A DNA stretch of 64,000 nt from Thalassia testudinum (taxonomy: Eukaryota; Streptophyta; Magnoliopsida; Alismatales; Hydrocharitaceae): contig JAZHRO010000002.1 of the NCBI GenBank assembly GCA_037157565.1, positions 75,628,001-75,692,000 of the forward strand, given 5' to 3'. A program made the translations under genes and the position numbers. Every line of letters starts with the position of its first letter. The stretch's first letter is position 1. The notes under the pieces are model-generated. The model made no database searches. It had not been told where the DNA came from and saw only the letters and a list, made by a program, of their open reading frames with translations. Below, piece after piece: positions 11,534 to 22,975 of this stretch.

Positions 11534-13249
11534 TGTTGTTTCCCTACTCGGAGGGGGTGAGATCAGCGTGACGTAAAAAATTGCGGAAAAGATAATAAAC
11601 AATCTCACAAAATACAATCACACAAAGTATACAAAGATTTTTAGGTGGAAACCCAAACCGGGTGAAAACCACCACCTAACCCTCTCGAGTTAGGATTTTT
11701 CGATCAACCAAGTTGATCAAAACCACTAACCGAATCACTTAAACGAGGGTGATTCAACCTCAATTACAACCATGCTACTTTATATGAGGGTAGCGTACCT
11801 CAAACCCCTTCTCTTCACGAGAAGGATTTTGTCTCACGAAGGAGACGGGAATTCGCAAAGCGAATACCCAACCAAATAACAAAGATAAAATAACAAATAT
11901 CCTATAGAGCCAACAAAGTAATTTTTAACCTAAGCTTCTATAGGAATTAAGATGCTTCCCTTTGCAAGGAGTGCGTCGGATCGATGACGCGGGTGCGTGA
12001 GCCACGCGATGGCGCAACGTTGCTCTCGTGATCTACGACGAGAGAGCGGGTGCGCAAATGCTTGATGCTTCTCAAGATGTAGAACTTGAGCTTGGAGAGC
12101 AGGAGCTTCTTTAGGACACAAAAGAGTTTGAAACTGTATTACAAAGTGTTTCTTGTGTATCTAAGTGTCTTGGTGTGCAAGAGGTTCCTCTCTATTTATA
12201 GAGGCCTTAGGAAGGCTTTGGAAGGCTTAGGAAAGCTTCCATAGCCGTTGGGAGCAAAGCCCAAGAGAATCAGGCCGAAATCAAGAACAATGATTGCACT
12301 GACAGGCTTATTAGACGTCTAATCTTGGCATCAGACGTCTGGAAGATCACTTTAAGACATCTGGGAAAAACATCAGACGTCTGATTTTAAGTGGGTTTCT
12401 TCCTGACTTGAATCAGATCTAAACAGGATTCTAGTGCAAGTCCATCAGACGACATACAGGATGTCTAGCACTATGTCTGGACGTCTGGAAACCTACTTTT
12501 TCGTGGGAATGGATTTCCAAGAGAGTGCAATGGCTAGAAAATCTCTGAGAAGAGATTTTGGGTCAGCCGAGGCAAAACGGTCATTTATCAGACGTCTTGA
12601 AAGGCCTAAGGACGTCTGATAAGGATCTAACGGTCATATCCTTCCGTGTTTGTTAAGCCAGCCAGTGGTCCACTAATTGGACGTCTGGCAAGTCATCAGA
12701 CGTCTGGACTAAGGTCTGGACGTCTGATTTCATCAGACAGAGCTAACTATGTCCAGCCTAAATGTTATCAGACGTTTGAATCAACAGTCAGATGTCTTAA
12801 AACATATTTTCAGACGTCTGATTTTGAAATTAGACGTCTGAAACAGCTGTTTGAACCCTATATTGGTTTTCTAAGTTCTTCATAGAAAACCTAAGTGTTC
12901 TAGGATTGTGCCGGTGTTCCTAGGACTACTGTTAGGGTACTTTGAAGCTCTTTAACATGATTTTCTAAGGAATAAAAAGAGCAAGGAAATAAAGACAAAA
13001 GTACAAGAAGGAAATAAATAGAATTCTATCATATTCTTCTTGTCCTTTCATCTTCAATCTATGGCTCCTCGCGAATCTCCTCTGTTTTCCATCAAGCTCC
13101 TCCAATCCATCTTGGATGCAAGCTCGAACTCCGTCTAATCACGTCTCCATTTGTAATTTGCCTGAAATCTAAGACTTCAAGTGCAAATGTTAAATGACAC
13201 GTGTTTTGTTATCATCAAAATAAATGATCGTGATGCTCTAGCACCAACA
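11534..13249 (-). repeat. LTR 2 (shared middle LTR, chimeric)
   Basis: This LTR acts as 5' LTR for internal copy 1 and 3' LTR for internal copy 2. Its left part carries the bases of LTR 3 (g at about 11585, t at 11698, g at 12599). Its right end carries the bases of LTR 1 (aaataaatgatcgtgatg near 13220-13235), except for one shared c at 13238. One private change, c to a, is at about 13031. No TSD flanks it. Confidence 0.95.
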
Positions 13250-13571
13250 ATCTCCCTCTTTTTAATGATGAAAAAATCATAAATAATAATGCAACAAAAA
13301 ATCCTCCCCCTTTTTGACATTATCAAAAAGGTTTGATTGATTTTAAATTTCCTACAACTCCCCCTTAAAACATGCTCTTCTATGAATTTCTTTTAAAAGT
13401 AATGTTCTCCCCATTTTTGTAACAACAAGATAGCTATTATTTTTCTCCCCCTTACTAAAGGAAATTTAGCTAACTTGCAACTACCCTTTAAGAATTGACA
13501 ATTAGCTCATAAATTTTTTTAACTCCCCCTATCTAAATGCTTATGATAAATAGATAGGGTAAATAATTTTT
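13250..13571 (-). other. Multiple polypurine tract cluster, internal copy 2
   Basis: This is the same six-tract cluster as in copy 1, offset by 3,836 bp, with one base difference seen (gctctt instead of gctttt near 13376). The terminal tract abuts LTR 2. Confidence 0.8.
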
Positions 13572-13579
13572 TACCTCAC

Positions 13580-15271
13580 CTACCATGGCCAATAAAATGG
13601 CCCAAATGGTGGTGGTGGATGCCACATAGGATGGGGCTCCCATCCGTAGCTTGGAGGCCCGAGCATTGGCATCGGTCTCCAGTCTGGTGGTCGACGTGCA
13701 GCGGGTCCATCGTTTGTTCGCCGTCTCGTCGGTCTTCTTGTTCTCCTCCTTGGTCTACTCCTTGGTTCTCCCAACTGGAGTTGACCAGCCTTGAGCTTGT
13801 AGATCCAGTCCTTCGTGTTGTAGTCTTCCCTGAAACCTACAAAACAAGATTCCAATTCTTTCTTCGGTATCCAAGTAAGCTTGGATCCAGATCTGTTAGC
13901 GGGTCTCCTTGATGGAGATCCTTTCTCAACCTTAGGGCTATAAAAATTATCTACTTTGTTGATTAATTTGTTAGAGTTTTCCCTAAGACATGTAATTTCT
14001 TTTTCTATAATATGCATCTTAGTCTTTAAATAAGAAATTTCTAATTTTAAACTATCATTTTCTTCAATCAATTTAGTATTTTTATTGATTAAATTTTTAT
14101 TTTCTAATAACAGATTATTATCTTTAGGACTAGAGCTGCTTTCTAGGTCCTGAAGTTTTATTTCTAACCTATCATTTTCAGATTTAAGAAAGCTAAGGTT
14201 CTTTTTAATGCTTTTATTTTCTATTCTTAATGATTTACTAACATCAAATAGTTCATTAAAAGCTTCTTGTAAATCGAAATTTACCTCGTTGTCAAAGTCG
14301 CTTCTGCTTTCGTTGTCGCTATCACTTCCTCTGGCCGTGAAACCAAAGCAAGCAGTTTCTTCTTCTATAGACTTTTCTTCTTCTTCCTCCGAGCTCGAAT
14401 CGTCCCAAGTGGCTTGGAATGCCTTCTTCTTAGATTTCTTCTCCTTTTCCTTCTTCTTCTCCTTTTTGAGAAGAGGGCACTGTGGTCGTAGGTGCCCTTT
14501 TTCGTTGCAGTGATAGCAACGTCTCGGGCTTTCCTTCTCCTTCTTCTTTGATTCCCTACACAACTTTGAAAACTTTTTAAGTAAAATTTTAAAGTCTTCG
14601 TCATCGGAACTTACCTCGCTATCTGATACAACTTTGAAGGCGAGAGTCTTCTTCGATTTTGGCTCTGGTGCATCCTTCTTCTTCTGCTTCAACTTTATCT
14701 TGTAGGCAATTAGATTGCCTAGGAGATCTTCTATGTTGAGGTCCTCCACCTCGTTTGCCTCCTCAATTGCGGTGACCTTCTGCTCCCATTCTAGTCCAAG
14801 GGAACGAAGAAGCTTTCCTTGAAGCTCCCCCTTGATGAAGGTCTTCCCTAAAGCTTTCAAACTATTCACAATGAGAGTGAACCTAGTGTTCATCTCACTT
14901 AAAGATTCGTTAGGCTTCATAGAAAAAGATTCAAATTCTTGAGGAAGTAAATTTATTTTAGAAGTTTTTACCTTAGAGGTCCCTTCGTGAGTTACCTCAA
15001 GTGTGTGCCAAATCTCATATGCGGTGGTGCATTGCGAGATTCTGTTGAACTCCTCCGGGCTGAGCGCACAGTACAACGTGTTCATTGTTTTCGCGTTGAG
15101 CGAGAGTTCTCGGATCTACTACTACGAGTATCCTGCGGCGGATTTTTCTGGGATGTCGAAGGGGGTCTCGCAGCTAGCCCAAATTGTGAAGTCGGTGGCT
15201 TAAAGCCATGTCTTCATCCGTAGCTTCCAGTAAGGGTAGTTGCTCCCGTCGAAGAACGGCGGACGAGTCAT
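13580..15271 (-). pseudogene. Copia (Sirevirus-type) gag, internal copy 2
   Basis: This is nearly identical to internal copy 1 (about seven base differences across the 2,120-bp internal domain). The protein differs at four residues: A to E in the EEATACFGF segment, F to L in EIKFQDLE, D to Y in LEISDLKTK, and S to P in DWRSMPM. The same stops are present: TAA at 15202-15200, three TAGs at 15124-15116, and the terminal TAG. Because both copies share all of them, the stops predate the tandem duplication. Zinc knuckle, coiled-coil stretch and basic tail are intact. Confidence 0.9.
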
Positions 15272-15355
15272 AGACTGGCCCTCGGAAATCCTATTCGCGG
15301 AACTGCTCCCCTACATGATGTTCTTGCTGGGTGTTACTCCAAATAGCAAGAATCT

Positions 15356-15368
15356 GCTCTGATACCAA
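15356..15368 (-). promoter_or_regulatory. Primer-binding site of internal copy 2
   Basis: TGGTATCAGAGC on the minus strand lies next to LTR 3 (15370-17085), identical to the copy at 11520-11532. Confidence 0.9.
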
Positions 15369-15369
15369 T

Positions 15370-17085
15370 TGTTGTTTCCCTACTCGGAGGGGGTGAGATC
15401 AGCGTGACGTAAAAAATTGCGGAAAAGATAATAAACAATCTCACAAAATACAATCACACAAAGTATACAAAGATTTTTAGGTGGAAACCCAAACCGGGTG
15501 AAAACCACCACCTAACCCTCTCGAGTTAGGATTTTTCGATCAACCAAGTTGATCAAAACCACTAACCGAATCACTTAAACGAGGGTGATTCAACCTCAAT
15601 TACAACCATGCTACTTTATATGAGGGTAGCGTACCTCAAACCCCTTCTCTTCACGAGAAGGATTTTGTCTCACGAAGGAGACGGGAATTCGCAAAGCGAA
15701 TACCCAACCAAATAACAAAGATAAAATAACAAATATCCTATAGAGCCAACAAAGTAATTTTTAACCTAAGCTTCTATAGGAATTAAGATGCTTCCCTTTG
15801 CAAGGAGTGCGTCGGATCGATGACGCGGGTGCGTGAGCCACGCGATGGCGCAACGTTGCTCTCGTGATCTACGACGAGAGAGCGGGTGCGCAAATGCTTG
15901 ATGCTTCTCAAGATGTAGAACTTGAGCTTGGAGAGCAGGAGCTTCTTTAGGACACAAAAGAGTTTGAAACTGTATTACAAAGTGTTTCTTGTGTATCTAA
16001 GTGTCTTGGTGTGCAAGAGGTTCCTCTCTATTTATAGAGGCCTTAGGAAGGCTTTGGAAGGCTTAGGAAAGCTTCCATAGCCGTTGGGAGCAAAGCCCAA
16101 GAGAATCAGGCCGAAATCAAGAACAATGATTGCACTGACAGGCTTATTAGACGTCTAATCTTGGCATCAGACGTCTGGAAGATCACTTTAAGACATCTGG
16201 GAAAAACATCAGACGTCTGATTTTAAGTGGGTTTCTTCCTGACTTGAATCAGATCTAAACAGGATTCTAGTGCAAGTCCATCAGACGACATACAGGATGT
16301 CTAGCACTATGTCTGGACGTCTGGAAACCTACTTTTTCGTGGGAATGGATTTCCAAGAGAGTGCAATGGCTAGAAAATCTCTGAGAAGAGATTTTGGGTC
16401 AGCCGAGGCAAAACGGTCATTTATCAGACGTCTTGAAAGGCCTAAGGACGTCTGATAAGGATCTAACGGTCATATCCTTCCGTGTTTGTTAAGCCAGCCA
16501 GTGGTCCACTAATTGGACGTCTGGCAAGTCATCAGACGTCTGGACTAAGGTCTGGACGTCTGATTTCATCAGACAGAGCTAACTATGTCCAGCCTAAATG
16601 TTATCAGACGTTTGAATCAACAGTCAGATGTCTTAAAACATATTTTCAGACGTCTGATTTTGAAATTAGACGTCTGAAACAGCTGTTTGAACCCTATATT
16701 GGTTTTCTAAGTTCTTCATAGAAAACCTAAGTGTTCTAGGATTGTGCCGGTGTTCCTAGGACTACTGTTAGGGTACTTTGAAGCTCTTTAACATGATTTT
16801 CTAAGGAATAAAAAGAGCAAGGAAATAAAGACAAAAGTACAAGAAGGAAATAAATAGAATTCTATCCTATTCTTCTTGTCCTTTCATCTTCAATCTATGG
16901 CTCCTCGCGAATCTCCTCTGTTTTCCATCAAGCTCCTCCAATCCATCTTGGATGCAAGCTCGAACTCCGTCTAATCACGTCTCCATTTGTAATTTGCCTG
17001 AAATCTAAGACTTCAAGTGCAAATGTTAAATGACACGTGTTTTGTTATCATCAAAACAAATGATCGTAGTGCTCTAGCACCAACA
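15370..17085 (-). repeat. LTR 3 of the tandem array
   Basis: This is the right outer LTR, the 5' LTR in element orientation. It is distinguished from LTRs 1 and 2 by c at about 17056 and ag instead of ga near 17067-17068. It shares three left-side bases with LTR 2. It ends gcaccaaca at 17085, directly followed by the TSD taaac. Confidence 0.95.
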
Positions 17086-18370
17086 TAAACTTCCTATTGA
17101 AATTGTTTAAAATGAAGGTGATGAATCAAGCAATATCAAAAATGATGTTAGATGTTCTAGATTTCATTGCAGAGCTTTTGGGTCTTCCTGTGGATTTCCC
17201 TAAGAATTGGCATGATGCTAAGAAATGACTTCATGTATTGGGATTGAAAAGTGAAAAGATAGATGCTTACCGGAATGACTACATATTATTTTTGAAGGAC
17301 AAAAAAGGGCTTGAACATTATCTAGAATGTCTTGCACCAAGATACAAGTTTAGTGATAATGTTAGCGGAGGAAAGAAACATTGTCCAGAAAAATGACTTC
17401 GTTACTTTCCACTTATTCCAAGACTACAACATCTTTTCGTGCCATCAAAGACTGCAAAATTAATGTCTTGGAATAAGAATGGAAGGAAAGAAGATCCAGA
17501 TGGACTAATGTGTCATCCAGCTAATTGTGAAGAATAGAGAAATTTTGATACTAGGTATCCACTATTTGCAACAGAGGCTCAAAATTTAAGATTAGCGTTA
17601 TCAAGTGATGAGTTTAATCCATTTGGCAACATGAATGTTAATTGTACAATTTGGCCAGTGATGATTGTTGCATATAACTTACCTCTATGGTTGTGTATGA
17701 AGTTATCATTTATGATGTTAACATTGCTAATTCTGGGTCCTAACGCTCTTGAAAATGCAATCGATGTCTATATGCAGCCCTTGTTGGATGAATTGAAGTT
17801 GTTATGGTTTATAGGAGTGCACACATATGATGCATCACAGAAGGAAATGTTACAATGCATGAGGCATTACTTTGGACTATCAGTGATTTTCCTGCATATG
17901 CCAACCTCTTCGGATGGAGCACGAAAGGAAGAAAAGCATGCTCTATCTGTGTGGAGGATACAAATAGTACCTGACTTCAAGAGAGTAAGAAGTTTTGTTT
18001 CTTAGGCCATCGTAAATTTCTTCCCATATGATATAGATGGCGAAAGAATGATTGCAAGCAAAAATTTGATGACAAACCTATCTCAAGTATGATGAAAGAA
18101 TGATTATCAGGAAAGGATGTGTGGATGGAACAAAAAAAGCTTGGATATGTTAAACTTGGAAAGCCCTTTAAGAAGGAGTTGAAAAAGCATGTAGAGAATA
18201 TTAGCAATTGTTATGGTTGGAGGAAGGAAAGAATTTTCTTTAGAGAATTGTCATATTGGCAAGATCTTCGAATTCACCACAATCTTGATGTTATATATAT
18301 TGAAAAAAATGTAATGGAGAACATCCTTGGAATACTAAATCTTTCAGGGACAGTTAACAACCATCCCTAA
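17086..18370 (+). pseudogene. CACTA transposase (TNP2-type), central and C-terminal part, broken
   Basis: This continues the frame interrupted at 7697. Recognisable TNP2 segments come in order: a PRYPLF-like DTRYPLFATEAQNLRLALSSDEFNPFG block (17560-17630), NLPLWLCMK (17680), LGPNALENAIDVYMQPLLDEL (17730-17790), a YD...MLQ stretch, a GHRKFLPYD-like block reached after a frameshift near 17990, and a final HHNLDVIYIEKNVMENILG block (18275-18335). Stops at about 17227 and 17393 (TGA) and 17534 (TAG) break it. The conserved blocks identify the family; the product cannot be functional. Confidence 0.85.
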
Positions 18371-18538
18371 AGGAATATTTTAGGGATGGTTTTTAGTAAC
18401 TGTCTTAAAAAATCATTTGGAACGTCACTTTTAGGAATGGTTGCCAAACCGTCACAAAAACCCTTTCGAGACGGTTAAAGACCATTAGTGGTGGTTTTGC
18501 AATCGACTCTAAAGGCCTACTGTGTTGTAGTATAAGTA
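18356..18538. repeat. CACTA 3' subterminal repeats and terminus
   Basis: Repeats of the caaccatccctaaa / tttagggatggtt type, with an inverted pair at 18359-18392, follow the transposase. Related gtcact / accgtcac copies follow to about 18490. The stretch ends ctactgtgttgtagta, the reverse complement of a CACTA terminus but with TACTACAA in place of CACTACAA. The matching left terminus was not found. Confidence 0.6.
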
Positions 18539-21500
18539 GGGATAAGTGGATGGGTAAGAGGAGGGTTAATGGGTGTGGATGTGGTAGTTGAGTTAATATG
18601 TTATTATTAATTTTTATTTTTATTTGTATTAAGTGTGAATTAGTATGAGGTAGATGTGATGGATGTGAGTGAGTTAGTGAGAGTATATCTGATTGTTGAG
18701 GATAGATGTGATGAATGGTGGTCGATGTAGTGGATGGAAAATAAAATTTGTGCATTGTTCATGTAAGTAAAACCTACTGTTAAGACCACGCCAAATAGCG
18801 TGATAAGGTACAACTCCTACTAGCAACACATTGACAATAGAATGAAGTAAGGAACCTATTTTAAGTTCTTAATTGGGTAGAAGTGTTGACTTCATGTTTG
18901 AAAATAGGAAAACCAATGCTCCATTTCGGGATATATTTGACACCCTCCCCCTTGGGAAAAATAGCACTCGCAATCGGAAGGATAAGCCGTTGTTGTCTTC
19001 TGTGGAGTGGATGGTGGGGATGTGTCACTTGAGATATGACGTGGGTTAATCTGTGCTCTTCATGTTTCCATAGCTTGGATTTTGTTGCACCTTCTATAAA
19101 CTTTAAAAGTTATAATGTATGAAAATTACTCTTGTATACTTCAAAATATAACAATACAATATATTGTACGCAAAGCATGCACATAGTAGTATAATTAAGG
19201 GTATGAGGGCAAGTTTTCTTAGAGTGTTGAAAACATGTCATTTGAAATTAAAAGTTGTTAATATCTATTGTTGTTTACTTGGTAGTGCTGTTAAACTAGA
19301 GTCAACTTTTGATTGTCTTTACTTGAACAAGTATTAACCTATGATGTAGTTAAATTTATTTACCATGAATGGTGGTATTATAGGGTTAGAAGTGGTGTTA
19401 TAATGTTATGTGACTGGTAGATGTATTGTTTAAGCATTGAGCCAACACTAATAGGAGCCTTATTGGGCAAACCACAGGTTTTTAAGCCAAAACCCATGTT
19501 TGTAGCCCACAGGTTAACACCAATAGTGAACAATTATTAACACCCTAAAATGGATGTTAACACCCAATGTTAACTAGACCTTCCATTTAAGTGAAATGTA
19601 GTAAATTTTTTAGGCTAGTTAGCTGCCATTTGGGCATTACTAGTTTAATGCATAATCATTTATAAAAAGTGTTTCATGGAAGTTAGATAATATATCATTT
19701 GTATTATATATTTTTGGCTAAAAAAAATGAAAAATAGCATTATGCATATCCCAATTGTCTTATATTTATTGATTGGTTGATTGATATTTTCTATTAATAA
19801 TTGAATCAAGATCTACCCTGCAAAATGAAAATACAGAGACTTTTACTTTGTAAAGATTAATTAAATAGTTTTTTGTTGCTAGAAAGCTTACCATATAGTT
19901 AAGTATGTTTGCTTGTGCATAACAAAAGCTATAACCAGTTTACCCTATGGAGACAATAATATAATTCGTTTGGTGAAATTATTTGACTTATGACGTAGTG
20001 CTTCATAGTGTTAGCACTACAAGTGCTGCGGTGTCCATGAGAAGTTGTGGACTTTAATGGAACATAGACCCACCAATTGATTTGTAATCTACCTAGTTTA
20101 AAATAAACACATATAACTCCACCATGAGAGTAAGATAATTTATTCTAAAATGCATGGACTATTACACTGTATTCCAAATCATTGTGGTGATCACTAGGAA
20201 AATTTTAGGGGATACAGTTTTCTAAAGAAAGGTGAAGATGATGGCCTCGTCCGAGCTTATCACGACATCTACAGCAATGTAGGTCTCATGCTTGGACACG
20301 TAACGATCAAGGGAGCGTGATGAGTAATTGAGCCGATGCTGATAACGTCATATCACGTCGTAAATATTGCTTTTAACGTAATTAAACGTTGAGCTTTTAG
20401 GAGAACTATTTTGTCCAAGTAAAAAATTAAGGCTTAATTTAAATTTTTTTACATAAAAAAGATGGACATATATTCCAATAGTTCATGTGTTGTACAAAAA
20501 GAAAAATATGATGAAAAATCAAAGATTAAGATGAGTTGACTTAGAATTTTAATTTAGGTTAACTATAGCTCATTTTTCAAAGTTAGTTTCTGACATTTGG
20601 GCATGAAACAGATCAAAGAATCTTGTCTGCAATCGAGAGCTAAGTTGCAACTACTTGTCTTCAGGGTGCGGCGACTTGTGGCAAAGTTGTCCTTGGATCA
20701 GGCAACGACGTCCCCGATCTCCATCAAAATCTTGTTGCTATTAGCTGTTTATATGGTACAAAAACATAAATATTTAACATTTTCTTACTTTGTTGACGGG
20801 AACCCAATCGCAGTTAGGTAAATATCAAGAGAGTGCATTGACCTATATAACGTCAAGGCTCGTGTACCCTCATTTGTGTCTTGGAGAGAAAATCTAGAAT
20901 ATCTGCCCGTTAGGGTCGTGGTTTTCTCCTTTATCTTCATGAGAGGGGTTTCCACGTCGAATCCAAATATTTGATCTACGATGCTTTGACCTTTTTTATC
21001 ATTGGATTGGATTGGAAAGGAAGGCTGCTAGGTGGGAAAGCACCACTCGTTTTCTAATAAACAGTTTGATTCAATATAAGATAATCTAAATTATTTTATA
21101 TTGATATAAAATTATTTTATAACTATTTATATCGATATAAAATTATTAAATTATTTAAAATAATTTTATATCGATACAAAATTATTTTACATTAATATAT
21201 CATATTTATATATTACAAAATTTATCATATAATATATTTTTATATATTTCCTCTTCTTTATGGAAGAACATCATTAATGAGTATTTGGAAGGTAACGTAA
21301 GAAAATAATAGGAATTAATAATTTAAAATTAAAAGTCCCTCTTTGCTCATTGGACGAAGTCATTTACAACTTGATCGCTTTATGGAATGATAAAAATACA
21401 ACACATACAAAGATATATCCCTGCTAATAGACTACATCTCCTGCAACGTTTTTCTTGTGAAGGGCAAGAAAAGGAAATAATAACCAATATAATGAAGCAA

Positions 21501-22229
21501 GTAGTAGGCAAGACGACAGCCAAGAATATTTACTATTTTATCGAGATGTATAAATAAAGTAATCAAAAATAACAGATGTATGTATCAAAAAAAAAAAGAT
21601 AACAGATGTAAAATTAACATATAATACTATTAATTTTAATATAAATGCACAATGACATTCACCGATGGTATTTGAGTTTTAAATAAGATTTCAGATGAAA
21701 TTAGGGATTTAAATTAAATTATATCGATAATATTTATTTTTAAATTAAATATCACTAATGTGATATAACAAATGAGGAATGGGAGTCACTCTTACACCCA
21801 CCATCGTACTCATCTTATAGGATATGTGAGGTGGATGCTATGCAGATGGGTTAGTCACATTTCATTGATAAAAAAGATCACAATACTTTTTAACTCTTAA
21901 AAATAATAATGGATTACATTTTTTGTCCTCTATCACTTTTGTTATTTTGTAATTGGTGATTACTTATATGTGTCCATTAGATGTAAATTTGAATTTCAAT
22001 GGAGGGAGAGGAAAACTAAGGAGAAAGCAAGTAATTTGTAAGCATTTTTAATTTATTATGATTGGTATCAACAATACCTATTTTTTGAAATACCTTATGT
22101 TATCTTTTTCATGATAATAATGTCAACATCACCATGTACATTATTATAAGTTTCATTTATATAAGGAAAGCCTGGCATTGATCATTACCCTTCTAGACTC
22201 CAAATGCCCTCTACTACTAGAAAGTCCTC
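18539..22229. other. AT-rich region without recognisable genes
   Basis: I see no conserved coding region, RNA gene or element boundary here. 21060-21240 is a run of AT-rich units of the atatcgatataaaattattt type, in both orientations. A short open frame at 20597-20821 has no recognisable domain. The sequence is probably old transposon debris, but nothing in it proves that. Confidence 0.5.
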
Positions 22230-22975
22230 CCTACGAAAAGCAACAAGACATAACTGAGTGTGGTTGGCACTATCGTATGTGACTACTAATACTACTTCTA
22301 GTGTGGGTATTGTTGAAATGATTGCTGGTGTTGTTACCATAATTTATTAGTATTGTATGCTCAAAATATCGAAGTGCAATATATTTGAAACATATACAAT
22401 AAGGTGCCAATATAAGTGCTTATAGTACAACCATAGGTGCTAACGGCACCACCATATGCTACTGGTATTTCTATTATTAAAGGATTGATAAGGTTATTGG
22501 CATGATTATTCGTATTGTTCACACCAATATTAGTGTTGCATGCTCGAAATATTGAAGTGCACTGTATTTCAAGAATACAATAACATATTAATATAGGTGC
22601 TTATGACACCATCATAGATGCTTATAACACCACCATCGCTACTAACGGCACCATCGCATGCTTGTTACTAATACTTGTTCTATTAGCACATTGCCCTTAT
22701 TAAAGTCTTACATGATACCCTAAGCCCCGTCATTGGTGTTATTAGTACTATCGTATGTGATTTCTAATACTTCTTTCAACAAGGGTTTAGGATATTGGTG
22801 TTGTTGGCACCATTGTTCAAAATATAAAAAGAATGTTGGTGCTTTTGGCATCATTGGTATATTATATGCTCAAAATTTTGAAGTGCAATATATTTTAAAG
22901 CATATAGTAATGTGCCAATATATATGCTTATGACACCACTATGGGTATTAATGGCACCACCGTAAGTTGGTATTG
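22230..22975. repeat. Decayed tandem repeat
   Basis: A unit containing tgctcaaaatatcgaagtgc, then a gtgccaatat...gcttat stretch, then gcaccacc recurs at 22358, 22541 and 22867. A second module (actatcgtatgtga..tactaatac) occurs at 22270 and 22748. Spacings are about 183 and 326 bp, consistent with roughly 165-180-bp units with one degenerate copy. It is the target of the copia insertion at 22976. Confidence 0.5.

Larger units (their letters stand above)
7698..17085 (-). mobile_element. Tandem gag-only Sirevirus-like element (LTR-INT-LTR-INT-LTR)
   Basis: Three LTRs of exactly 1,716 bp (7698-9413, 11534-13249, 15370-17085) alternate with two internal domains of exactly 2,120 bp. The minus-strand LTR reads TGTTGGTGC...AACAACA. 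A single 5-bp TSD, TAAAC, flanks the whole array (7693-7697 and 17086-17090), and there is no TSD at the inner junctions. Each internal domain has an initiator-Met primer site, one gag frame, and a cluster of polypurine tracts directly after gag. There is no protease, integrase or reverse transcriptase, so mobility would need proteins supplied in trans. The LTRs and internal domains differ from each other at only a handful of positions, so the array is young. It sits inside a CACTA transposase gene. Confidence 0.95.

Noticed and set aside
18119..18370. Independent small host gene (83-codon frame).
   Set aside because: The translation matches the conserved C-terminal block of the adjacent TNP2 transposase pseudogene.
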